From contig NZ_JBHSGR010000017.1 of NCBI RefSeq assembly GCF_042654585.1, forward strand, positions 56,753 to 120,752: a DNA stretch of 64,000 nt, given 5' to 3'. The stretch comes from Geodermatophilus arenarius (lineage in GTDB: Bacteria; Actinomycetota; Actinomycetes; Mycobacteriales; Geodermatophilaceae). The notes below the pieces were generated by a model. That model was not told the origin of the DNA, did not search any database, and worked only from the letters and a program-made list of their open reading frames with translations. This document shows positions 53,467 through 62,839 of the stretch, one piece after another. How positions within the stretch are numbered: position 1 is the first letter of the stretch; every line of letters starts with the position of its first letter. Both the position numbers and the translations under genes were made by a program.

Positions 53467-54702
53467 ATGGACGTCGTGCCGTCGCCCGCCCTGCGCCGAG
53501 ACCGAGCGCGCCGCACCGCCCTGACCGCCGCCGCCCTGGCCCTCCCCGCGGGCTGGCTGGCCCGCGCGCTGTGGGGGCTGCCCACGGCGATCGGTGCCGG
53601 CCGGCGGGAGATCCGGCCCACGGCGGCCGGCTCGCCGCAGTGGTCGCACGGGAAGTTCCACAACACGCTGCCCACGCCCACGCTGCCGCCGCCCAACGCC
53701 CGCCGCGGCCTGCTCCGGCAGTGGCACGACGACCGGCACGTCGGCCTGCCGGCCCGCCCGGTGCCGCTGGCCCGCCCGGAGGTCCCGGCCGAGGCCGGCG
53801 AGCTCGCCGTCACCTGGTTCGGGCACTCGAGCGCGCTGCTGGAGGTCGACGGCGCCCGCGTGCTGGTGGACCCGGTGTGGGGGCACCGCGTCTCGCCGTC
53901 GCCGGTGTTCGGCCCCACCCGGCTGCACGAGCCGCCGGCGCCGGTGGAGTCCCTCCCCCGCGTCGACGCCGTGCTCGTCTCGCACGACCACTACGACCAC
54001 CTGGACCTGCCCACGGTGCGGGCGCTGGTCGAGCAGCAGGACGCGCCGTTCGTCGTGCCGCTCGGCGTGGGCGTGCACCTGCGGCACTGGGGCGTGCCGG
54101 AGGACCGCGTCGTCGAGCTGGACTGGGACGGCGCGACGACGGTCGGCGACCTGACGATCACCTGCACCGAGGCGCGGCACTTCTCCGGCCGCTACCTCAC
54201 CCGCGACACCACGCTGTGGTCGTCGTGGGTGGTGGCCGGGCCGCGGCACCGCGTCTTCTTCGGCGGCGACACCGGCTACACCCCCGCCTTCGCGGGCATC
54301 GGCGCCCGGCTGGGCCCCTTCGACCTCACGCTGCTGCCGATCGGCGCCTACAACGAGGCCTGGGCGCACATCCACATGGACCCCGAGGAGGCGGTGCGCG
54401 CGCACGGCGACCTCGGCGGCGGGGTGCTGCTGCCGGTGCACTGGGCCACGTTCAACCTCGCCTTCCACCGCTGGGACGAGCCGGTGCAGCGGCTGCTCGC
54501 CGCTGCCGGGCGCTCGGGCGTGCAGGTGCTCGTGCCGCGGCCGGGCCAGCGGGTCGACGTCCTGGCGCCGCCGCCGCTGGAGGACTGGTGGACCGCGGTC
54601 GGCTCGCCCGGGCCCGGCACGGGCGCGCACGACGACGCCGGCGTGAGCGGCACCGTGCTCGCGCGGGTGCTCTCCCGGCTGATGGCCCTGCGGGCCGGCT
54701 GA
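53467..54702 (+). CDS. MBL-fold metallo-hydrolase (UlaG/NAPE-PLD-like)
   Basis: Protein of 411 residues. A basic start and hydrophobic stretch TALTAAALALPAGWLARALWG (shown only in part here; about 18-36) suggest a membrane anchor or uncleaved signal. The metallo-beta-lactamase core has TWFGHSSALLEVDG, VDAVLVSHDHYDHLDLPT (HxHxDH zinc motif), ARHFSGR, FFGGDTGYTP and LLPVHWATFNLAFH. Order and length match N-acyl-phosphatidylethanolamine phospholipase D-like bacterial proteins. The true substrate is unknown. ATG start with a weak ribosome-binding site. Followed by the LacI remnant on the opposite strand. Confidence 0.86.
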   Translation: MDVVPSPALRRDRARRTALTAAALALPAGWLARALWGLPTAIGAGRREIRPTAAGSPQWSHGKFHNTLPTPTLPPPNARRGLLRQWHDDRHVGLPARPVPLARPEVPAEAGELAVTWFGHSSALLEVDGARVLVDPVWGHRVSPSPVFGPTRLHEPPAPVESLPRVDAVLVSHDHYDHLDLPTVRALVEQQDAPFVVPLGVGVHLRHWGVPEDRVVELDWDGATTVGDLTITCTEARHFSGRYLTRDTTLWSSWVVAGPRHRVFFGGDTGYTPAFAGIGARLGPFDLTLLPIGAYNEAWAHIHMDPEEAVRAHGDLGGGVLLPVHWATFNLAFHRWDEPVQRLLAAAGRSGVQVLVPRPGQRVDVLAPPPLEDWWTAVGSPGPGTGAHDDAGVSGTVLARVLSRLMALRAG

Positions 54703-55028
54703 CGCCCAGGCGCTGCGGCGCACGACCAGCTCCGGGGGGAGGAACACCGTCCCCTCGGCGGCCGCCCCGGTGAGCCGGGCGCGGGTGGGCACGGCCCGCA
54801 CCGCCGCGCCGGCGATCCGCTCCACCGGGTGCGTCGCCGTCGTCAGCCCGGTGACCCCGGCGACGGGGACGTCGTCGGGGCCGGCGACCGCGGCGTCGCC
54901 GGGACCTGCCGGCCGTGCCGGTCCAGCACCGCCAGGACGCCGAGGGCGACCCCGTCGCAGCCGGCGAGGAGCGCGTCGGGGTCCGGCCAGCGGGCGAGGA
55001 CCTCCTCGGCCCCGGACCGGGACCGCTC
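54703..55028 (-). pseudogene. Remnant of a LacI-family regulator, C-terminal part with frameshift
   Basis: On the minus strand right after the fpg-like stop, one frame reads EEVLARWPDPDALLAGCDGV and ALGVLAVLDRHGRQVP. The match then jumps frame to DDVPVAGVTGLTTATHPVE, AGAAVRAV and VFLPPELVVRRSA. Together this is the last third of a LacI/PurR effector domain (…D-D-x-P…, …HPVE…, …PPELVVRRS…). The DNA-binding and first effector domain are missing, the frame shifts near 54890, and no proper stop follows. It cannot make a working regulator. The fpg gene on one side and the mbl gene on the other are intact. Confidence 0.72.
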
Positions 55029-55883
55029 TCAGCGCAGCAGCTTGCTCATCCGCCGGTCGGCCAGCGGCTTGCCGCCGGTCTGGCAGGTCGGGCAGTACTG
55101 CAGCGAGGTGTCGGCGAAGCTGACCTCGCGGACGGTGTCGCCGCACACCGGGCACGGCAGGCCGGTGCGGGCGTGCACCTGCAGCCCCGACCGCTTCTCC
55201 CCCTTGAGCGTCGCCGCCGCCTGGCCGACCTGGCGCTCCAGCGCGTCGGTGAGCGTGGCCCGCAGCGCGTCGTACAGCCGGACCAGCTCGTCGTCGGAGA
55301 GCCTGTCGGCCATCTTGAACGGCGAGAGCCGGGCGGCGTGCAGGATCTCGTCGGAGTAGGCGTTGCCGACGCCGGCCAGCACGGTCTGGTCGGTGAGCGT
55401 GCCCTTGAGCTGCGCGTGCCGCCCGGCCAGCAGCGCGGCGAACTGCTCGCGGTCGACGGCGAGGGCGTCGGGGCCGAGCCGGCCGATGCCGGGGACCTCC
55501 GACGGCGAGCGGACCAGGTGGACGGCGAGGCTCTTGCGGGTGCCCTGCTCGGTGAGGTCGAAGCCGTTGCCGTCGTCGAGGTGGACGCGCAGGGCGAGCG
55601 GCCCCTTGCCGGGCCTGGGCGGCGCGGTGGGCAGGCCGGTGCGCCAGTGCAGCCACCCGGCGCGGGCGAGGTGCACGACCAGGTGCAGCCCGGAGACGTC
55701 GAGGTCGAGGAACTTGCCGTGCCGGGCTGCGCCGGTGACCTCCAGCCCGGCCAGGGCCGACAGCGGCGGGTCGAACGTCTTGAGCGCCTGCAGCGCGGTC
55801 AGGTCGGCGCGCGCGACCACCCGGCCGACGGCGTTCTCGCGCAGGAACGCGGCCAGCGCCTCCACCTCGGGCAACTCGGGCAC
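55029..55883 (-). CDS. Fpg/Nei-family DNA glycosylase
   Basis: Base-excision repair enzyme of 284 residues. The N-terminal PELPEVE provides the catalytic Pro and Glu of the Fpg/Nei family. The helix-two-turn-helix is LTDQTVLAGVGNAYSDEILH, and the C-terminal zinc finger is CPVCGDTVREVSF and YCPTCQTGG (four Cys). It excises oxidised purines or pyrimidines and cuts the strand by beta/delta elimination. Whether it behaves as MutM or Nei cannot be settled here; the mid-region differs from classical MutM, and actinobacteria carry several paralogues. GTG start at the required Pro position. Confidence 0.9.
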   Translation of the reverse strand: MPELPEVEALAAFLRENAVGRVVARADLTALQALKTFDPPLSALAGLEVTGAARHGKFLDLDVSGLHLVVHLARAGWLHWRTGLPTAPPRPGKGPLALRVHLDDGNGFDLTEQGTRKSLAVHLVRSPSEVPGIGRLGPDALAVDREQFAALLAGRHAQLKGTLTDQTVLAGVGNAYSDEILHAARLSPFKMADRLSDDELVRLYDALRATLTDALERQVGQAAATLKGEKRSGLQVHARTGLPCPVCGDTVREVSFADTSLQYCPTCQTGGKPLADRRMSKLLR

Positions 55884-55971
55884 CCGGCCATGATCCCCGC
55901 CGTCGCCGCCTCCCGTCGTCCCCGGACGGGTGCACTCCCGCGGAAGTGCGCGGTGCCCGTCCGCGCGGCGC

Positions 55972-57462
<1,491 letters not shown>

Positions 57463-57496
57463 ACCCCGATCGTGACACCGCCGGGCGCGCGCCGCG

Positions 57497-57883
57497 TCAG
57501 GCGCCGGGGACCGGCTCCAGCACGACCTCCAGGCCGCCGTCGGCGGCGGCCGCCACCAGCGCGGCCCCGTCGAGCGGCGGTGGGCCGAGCAGCGTGGCCA
57601 GGGCGGCCTGCGGCCCGGCCGGGACGGCGACGACGACCACCCGCGCCGCGGCGTCCCCGCCGCCCACCGACCAGGGCACGCCCCGCGGGCAGACGACGGC
57701 CGAGCCGGGCGGGCGCGGCCGCGCCGGCGCGGAGCCGACCGCGACCAGCGGGCGGCCGGCGGTGACGACGAGCACCACGTCCGCGCCCCGGGCCACGAGC
57801 CGGCGCGGCGGGCAGCCGGGCGGGACGGTCACCGCCTCGGCGGCGGGAGGACCGGGCGGGGGGACGGCGTCGAGCGGCTCCAT
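57497..57883 (-). CDS. Small cupin-like protein of unknown function
   Basis: Protein of 128 residues, Pro/Val/Ala-rich, with a beta-strand pattern (AEAVTVPPGCPPRRLVARG, ADVVLVVTAGRPLVAVG, GSAVVCPRGVPWSVGG, ARVVVVAVPAG) that resembles the sugar-binding cupin of AraC-type proteins without a DNA-binding domain. No metal-binding His cluster is seen. ATG start. Downstream of malic enzyme's start region and divergent from the CPBP gene. Family assignment is tentative. Confidence 0.55.
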   Translation of the reverse strand: MEPLDAVPPPGPPAAEAVTVPPGCPPRRLVARGADVVLVVTAGRPLVAVGSAPARPRPPGSAVVCPRGVPWSVGGGDAAARVVVVAVPAGPQAALATLLGPPPLDGAALVAAAADGGLEVVLEPVPGA

Positions 57884-58010
57884 GCCCCGCACGGTGCGCC
57901 CGCGCGCTGGTGGGCCGCTGGTCCCGCCCCCGCCAGCGGCCGACCAGTCCCCGACCAGCACCGGCTCCGACGGTGGGCGCCGATCGAGACCGACCTCCCC
58001 TGGAGCCGCC

Positions 58011-58931
58011 ATGAGCACCTCCCCGTCCCTGTCCGCCCCGTCCCTGTCCGCCCCGTCCCCGTCCGCCCCGCCGGCCGCGCCCGCGGCCCGCCCGTCGCCG
58101 TGGCGGGAGATCGGCGTCTTCCTCGGCGCGACCGCCGGCCTGCTCACCCTGACGACCGCCGTCGCGGCGGCCGCGGACGCCGACGTCGCGCACGTCGACC
58201 AGGAGCCGCCGCTGGTCCAGGCGCTGCTGTTCGGCCAGGCCCTGATCCCCCTGGTGGCCGCCGTCCTCGCCCGACTGGTCACCGCCGGGACGCTGCGCCG
58301 GCCCGGCTGGGGCTTCCGCCGGACGTCGTGGCGCAGCCTCGGCACCGCCTGGCTGTGGGCCCTGCTGCCGACGCTGGCCGCCGGCGGCCTGCTGTGGGCC
58401 ACCGGGCTGGCCGGCTTCGCCTCCGAGGGGCTGACGCCGACGGTGGCGCTCGGCCTGACGGTGCTGGTCCTGCCCTACGTCGCCCTCGCGCTCGCCGAGG
58501 ACGTCGGCTGGCGCGGCCTGCTGGTGCAGCGCCTGGCCGAGGTCGCCGGCCCGCGCACCGTCGTCCTGGTCAGCGGGCTGGCCTGGTCGCTGTTCCACTG
58601 GCCGCTGGTGCTCTTCCTCGGCGGCGCGCCCGCCGGGATCCCGGTGCCGTTCGCGCTGCTGTGCCTGACCGTGGGCACCACCTCGCTGGGCGCCGCGCTC
58701 GCCTCGATGCAGCTGCGCTGGGGCATCTGGCCCGGCGTGCTGGCGCACGCGGTGCTCAACGCGCTGCTCTACCACGTGCTCGCCCCGCTGACCGCCGACA
58801 GCGGGCCCACCGAGTGGCTCTCCACGGAGACCGGCGCCGCGGGGGCCGTCACGCTGCTGCTCGCCGCGCTCGCCTGGTGGCGGGTCGCGCCGCTGCGCCG
58901 GTCCCCCGACGGCGGCACGCGAGCCGCCTGA
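58011..58931 (+). CDS. CPBP-family intramembrane metalloprotease
   Basis: Membrane protein of 306 residues with about eight helices. After a disordered Ser/Pro/Ala start come the CPBP (Abi) motifs: ALAEDVGWRGLLVQRL (ExxxR type, with Glu-Asp in place of Glu-Glu), WSLFHWPLVLF (FxxxH) and HAVLNALLYH (HxxxN). These residues form the Rce1/CPBP zinc or glutamate active site inside the membrane. Substrates of bacterial CPBP proteins are mostly unknown; some give bacteriocin immunity. ATG start. The N-terminus carries a 15-bp repeat. Confidence 0.86.
   Translation: MSTSPSLSAPSLSAPSPSAPPAAPAARPSPWREIGVFLGATAGLLTLTTAVAAAADADVAHVDQEPPLVQALLFGQALIPLVAAVLARLVTAGTLRRPGWGFRRTSWRSLGTAWLWALLPTLAAGGLLWATGLAGFASEGLTPTVALGLTVLVLPYVALALAEDVGWRGLLVQRLAEVAGPRTVVLVSGLAWSLFHWPLVLFLGGAPAGIPVPFALLCLTVGTTSLGAALASMQLRWGIWPGVLAHAVLNALLYHVLAPLTADSGPTEWLSTETGAAGAVTLLLAALAWWRVAPLRRSPDGGTRAA
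58026..58070 (+). repeat. In-frame 15-bp tandem repeat encoding SLSAP
   Basis: Three copies of TCCCTGTCCGCCCCG (the last with one change) directly after the CPBP start codon region. They encode Ser-Leu-Ser-Ala-Pro units in the cytosolic tail. Length changes would stay in frame. Confidence 0.8.
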
Positions 58932-58968
58932 GCCCCGGGAGGGCCCGGACCACCTACCCTCCCCGGCC

Positions 58969-61900
58969 GTGGACCTGCGGCTGGACGTGCTCGGGCCGAC
59001 GCGGCTGCTCCGCGGCGGCGCCGCGGTGGACCTCGGCGGGCGCCGGCCCGCCGAGGTCCTCACGCTGCTCGCCGCCGCCGAGGGCCGGACCGTGCCGGCG
59101 GCCGCGCTGGCCGACCGGCTGTGGCGCGGCGTCCCGCCGGCCACCGCGACGACGACCCTGCAGGGCCACGTCAGCCGCCTGCGCCGGCTGCTGGACCCCG
59201 GCCGCGGCGCCCGGGACGCCGCCGTGCTGGTCACCCGCGGGGACGGCTACGCGCTGGTCCTGCCGCGCACCGCCGTCGACGCGCACGCCTTCGCCGACCT
59301 GGTCACCGCCGGCACCGCCGCCGACGACCGGGAGGCCGCCCGGCTGCTCACCGAGGCGCTGGCGCTGTGGCAGGACCGGCCCTACGCCGACGTCGCCGAC
59401 GTGGAGGACGTCGTCCCGGCGGTGGCGCGGCTGGAGGAGCTGCGGTTGGTCGCCGTCGAGCGGCTGGCCGAGGCCCGGCTGGCGCTGGGCGCGGGCGCGG
59501 AGCTGGTGCCCGACCTCACCGCGGCGGCCGCCGTCGCCCCGCTGCGGGAGCACACCGCCGCGCTGCTGGCCCGGGCGCTGTACCGGGCCGGGCGGCAGGG
59601 TGACGCGCTGGACGTGCTGCGCCGCACGCGGGAGCGGGTCGCCGACGAGCTGGGCCTGGACGCCTCGGCCGAGCTGCGCGACGTCGAGGCCGCCGTCCTG
59701 CGCCAGGACGCCGCGCTGGCCGCCCCGGCGCGTACCCCGGCACCCGCCGCCGTGCAAGCGCCACGGGCCGAGCCGGCCGGGGACGGCTTCATTGGCCGGC
59801 CCGGCGAGCTCGCCGCGCTGGCGGCGGCGTGGGCGGCCGCGGGCGCGGGCCGCGGCACCGCCGTCGTCGTCACCGGCGAGCCGGGCATCGGCAAGACCCG
59901 GCTGGTCGAGGCGTTCGCCGCCCGCGCCGGGGCCGCCGTCCGCTGGGGGCGGTGCGCCGAGATCGGCGGCGCGCCGCCGTACTGGCCCTGGCAGCAGGTG
60001 CTCGGCGGGCTGCCCGAGGCGGCGCTCGGCGCGGACACCGGCGCCCGCTTCGCCCTCGGCCTGGACACCGCCCGCCGGCTGCACGCCCTCGCCGCCGAGC
60101 GGCCGCTGCTCGTCGTCCTCGACGACCTGCAGTGGGCCGACCGCGACTCCCTGCACGTGCTCGAGGTGGTCCTGTCCCAGCTGCACGGCAGCCGGCTGCT
60201 GCTGGCGGTGACCTGCCGCGAGGAGGCCACCGCCGACCCGGTGCTCACCCGCGTGCTGGGCCTGGCCGCCCGGCTGCCCGGCGCGCGGCGGCTGCGGCTG
60301 GCCGGGCTGGCCGCCGACGAGGTCGCCGACCTGGTCACCGGGCTGCGCGGGGACGCCCCGGCCGGCGCCGTCGTCGCCGCGCTGGCCGAGCGCACCGGCG
60401 GCAACCCGTTCTTCGTCACCGAGCTGGCCGCGCTGCCGCCGTCGGCCGGGGAGGCCGTGCCGGCCGGGGTCCGCGACGTCGTCCGGCTGCGGCTGGCCGC
60501 GCTGCCCGTGCCCGCGCGCGAGGCGCTGGCCGCGGCCGCCGTCGCGGGCCGGGACGTGCCGGTCGGCCTGCTGGCCGCCGTCGTGTCCGGCGACGACGGC
60601 GGGGTGACGACGGCGCTGTCCGCGGGCCTGCTGGTCGAGACCTCCCCCGGCCGGGTGCGCGTGGCGCACGACCTGGTGCGCGAGGTGCTGCTGACCGACC
60701 TCGGGCCGGTCGAGCGGGCGCGCGTGCACGGCCGGACGGCCGACGTCCTGGAGGCCGCGCCCGCGACGGCGACCGCGGCCGGCGCCATCGCGGTGCACCG
60801 CAGCGAGGCCGCGGCCGGCGGGCCGGACCCGGTGGCCGCCCGCGCGTGCCTCCGGGCCGCCCGCCAGGCGCTGGACCGGGCCGGCGTGGAGGTCGCGGCC
60901 GCGCTGGCCGACCGGGGGCTCGCGCACGTCCCGCCCGGGGAGGCGGCACTGGCGGCGGACCTGCACCTGCTGCGCGGCCGGGCGCTGCGCCGGCTGGGGC
61001 TGCTGGAGGAGAGCGGTGCGGCGCTGCGCGCGGCGGCGGACCTCGCCCGCGGGATCGGCGACGCGCCGCGGCTGGCCCGCGCCGCCGTCGCCTCCGCCGG
61101 CGGCGGGCTGGGTGGCTACTGGGCGTCGGTCGGCGCGCCGGCGGCCACCGACGTCGCGCTGCTGGAGGAGGCCGCGGCCGGCGCCGACGCGCTGCCGCCG
61201 GAGCTGGCCTCGGCCGTCCTCGCCGCGCTGGCGGTGCAGCGGTCCTCCACCGGCGAGGCGGGCGGCCGGGAGCTGGCCGACCGCGCGCTCGCCGCGGCCG
61301 GCGACGTCCCGTCCGCGCGGCCGCGGGCGCGGGTGGCCCGGTTCGTGGCCGACTGGACGCCGGCGCACGCGGCGCAGCGGGTGGAGCTGGCCCGGGCGCT
61401 GCTGCGCGAGTCGGCCGGCGACCCCGCCGCCGAGGCCACCGCCCTGCACCTGCTGCGCTGCGCGCTGACCGAGACCGTGCAGGCCGACGAGGCCGCGGCG
61501 GTGTCCCGCCGGTTCACCGAGCTGGCCACCCGGCGCGGCGACGGCGACCTGCTGCAGCTGGACGCCTGGTGGTCCGCGGGGCTCGCGCTGGCCCGCGGCG
61601 ACGCCGACGGCGCCCGCCGGCTGGCCGACGCCGCCGTCCGCGAGGCGCCGACCACCTCCCCGGCCGCCGCCGACGTCACCCGGATGTCGCGGCAGACGAT
61701 CGAGGGCATCGCCGCCTGGCACGAGCGCCGGATGGGCGCGCTGGTGCCCGAGGTGGTCGACCTGGCCGCGACCGTCGACGCCGGGTTCCTGTCGGTCCTC
61801 GCGCTGGCCCACGCCCAGGCCGGGCGGCGGGAGCAGGCGCACGCCGTCGTCGAGCGGTGGCTCGCGTTCCCCGCGCACGGCGCCCGCGAGCCGGTGCGGG

Positions 61901-62175
61901 CGGTGCTGCTCGCCGACGCCGCCCTGGAGCTGCGCGACCGCGACCTCGCCGCCGCGCAGCTGCCGGCGCTGGAGAGCTACGGCGACACCGTGGTGGTGCT
62001 GTGGGCGGGCACGACCGTCCTCGGTCCGACCGCGCTCTACCGCGGCGGCGTGCTCGGGCTGCTCGGCCGGCCGGGCGCGGCGGCGGAGCTGCGGCGGGCG
62101 CTGGAGATCTGCGACGCGTTCGGCCTCGCGCCGTTCGCCGCCCGCGCCCGCGCGCTGCTGGCCGAGCACGGCTGA
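58969..62175 (+). CDS. Second SARP/BTAD-AAA ATPase regulator
   Basis: Large cytosolic regulator of 1068 residues with the same layout as the earlier SARP. It begins VDLRLDVLGPTRLLRGG and has an OmpR-like winged helix (about 1-90). The BTAD domain (about 95-245) contains ALYRAGRQGDALDVLRRTRE and ADELGLDASAELRD. The STAND ATPase has VVTGEPGIGKTRLVEAFAAR and LLVVLDDLQWADRD. Long helical repeats continue to the end without a terminal LuxR helix-turn-helix. GTG start, 37 bp after the CPBP gene, so possibly in one transcript. Targets are unknown. Sequence identity to the first SARP is moderate, not that of a recent duplicate. Confidence 0.9.
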   Translation: MDLRLDVLGPTRLLRGGAAVDLGGRRPAEVLTLLAAAEGRTVPAAALADRLWRGVPPATATTTLQGHVSRLRRLLDPGRGARDAAVLVTRGDGYALVLPRTAVDAHAFADLVTAGTAADDREAARLLTEALALWQDRPYADVADVEDVVPAVARLEELRLVAVERLAEARLALGAGAELVPDLTAAAAVAPLREHTAALLARALYRAGRQGDALDVLRRTRERVADELGLDASAELRDVEAAVLRQDAALAAPARTPAPAAVQAPRAEPAGDGFIGRPGELAALAAAWAAAGAGRGTAVVVTGEPGIGKTRLVEAFAARAGAAVRWGRCAEIGGAPPYWPWQQVLGGLPEAALGADTGARFALGLDTARRLHALAAERPLLVVLDDLQWADRDSLHVLEVVLSQLHGSRLLLAVTCREEATADPVLTRVLGLAARLPGARRLRLAGLAADEVADLVTGLRGDAPAGAVVAALAERTGGNPFFVTELAALPPSAGEAVPAGVRDVVRLRLAALPVPAREALAAAAVAGRDVPVGLLAAVVSGDDGGVTTALSAGLLVETSPGRVRVAHDLVREVLLTDLGPVERARVHGRTADVLEAAPATATAAGAIAVHRSEAAAGGPDPVAARACLRAARQALDRAGVEVAAALADRGLAHVPPGEAALAADLHLLRGRALRRLGLLEESGAALRAAADLARGIGDAPRLARAAVASAGGGLGGYWASVGAPAATDVALLEEAAAGADALPPELASAVLAALAVQRSSTGEAGGRELADRALAAAGDVPSARPRARVARFVADWTPAHAAQRVELARALLRESAGDPAAEATALHLLRCALTETVQADEAAAVSRRFTELATRRGDGDLLQLDAWWSAGLALARGDADGARRLADAAVREAPTTSPAAADVTRMSRQTIEGIAAWHERRMGALVPEVVDLAATVDAGFLSVLALAHAQAGRREQAHAVVERWLAFPAHGAREPVRAVLLADAALELRDRDLAAAQLPALESYGDTVVVLWAGTTVLGPTALYRGGVLGLLGRPGAAAELRRALEICDAFGLAPFAARARALLAEHG

Positions 62176-62212
62176 CCCACCGTGCACGTCCGCGGACGCG
62201 CCCGGTGGGGTC
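62174..62212. terminator. Hairpin between convergent SARP and DUF309 genes
   Basis: GACCCACCG and CGGTGGGGTC pair with one bulge around GTCCGCGGAC-like inner symmetry, overlapping both stop codons. No T-run. Confidence 0.55.
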
Positions 62213-62663
62213 AGTCCCGGCCGCGCAGCCGGAACGGCCGGTCGGCGGCGAGCGGCTCCTGCGCCCAGGCCACCAGGCCCGCGACGTCGATCCCGTGCGG
62301 CGGCGCGGCCGCGTAGGGCGCCACGTTGCCCACGCCGCGCTCGACCAGCCGGGCGGCGCCGCGCCCGTTGCCGCGGGCGGCGTGGGTCAGCCCGACGGCG
62401 AGCTGCGCCAGCCCGCGCCACAGCTGCCGCTCGTGCTCGGGCGCGGCCTTCCACGCGTCCTCCAGCACCTCGTGGGCGTGGAACGGGCGCCCGGCGTCGA
62501 GCAGCCGCTGCGCCTCGGTCAGCGCCTCGTCCGGCGTGCGCGGCACCCCCTCCGGCGCGCGCTCCTCGCCCACCGCGCCGCGGGGCAGCGGGCGGCCGAG
62601 GGCGTCGCGCGGCCGGGCGTTGCGGGCCCGCCCCGCGGCGTCCCGGTCCCGGGGGGCATCCAC
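62211..62663 (-). CDS. DUF309 domain-containing protein
   Basis: Protein of 150 residues. The DUF309 helical core is EAQRLLDAGRPFHAHEVLED, AWKAAPEHERQLWRGLAQLA and VGLTHAARGNGRGAARLVER, with the conserved HAHEVLE and WRGLAQLAVGLTH motifs. The N-terminal 40 residues are basic and poorly ordered. Function unknown; widespread in actinobacteria, cyanobacteria and plants. GTG start. Divergent from egtA. Confidence 0.88.
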   Translation of the reverse strand: MDAPRDRDAAGRARNARPRDALGRPLPRGAVGEERAPEGVPRTPDEALTEAQRLLDAGRPFHAHEVLEDAWKAAPEHERQLWRGLAQLAVGLTHAARGNGRGAARLVERGVGNVAPYAAAPPHGIDVAGLVAWAQEPLAADRPFRLRGRD

Positions 62664-62721
62664 CGGACGATCCTCGCGCGAACACCGGACGACGGCGCGG
62701 TGCGTCCTCCGGCCCCGGGGG

Positions 62722-62750
62722 TTGTCACAGGCGCCGTGTAGTGCATGGAT
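62722..62750 (+). promoter_or_regulatory. Candidate promoter upstream of egtA
   Basis: TTGTCA followed after 17 bases by ATGGAT, about 90 bp before the egtA start in an otherwise GC-rich spacer. The -35 is good and the -10 weak. Confidence 0.3.
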
Positions 62751-62839
62751 GTCAGCCGAGGACGGCCCCTGCGCGAGGCCGCCCCCGCACCGACCCGCGG
62801 TCGTTCGCGACCGGTCCGGACCTGGAGGGGGTGGGCCCC

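Noticed and set aside
53239..55935. An 898-codon minus-strand frame across the MBL gene, LacI remnant and fpg
   Set aside because: Only the short LacI-like part has meaning. The remainder is antisense to the MBL gene or out of frame in fpg.
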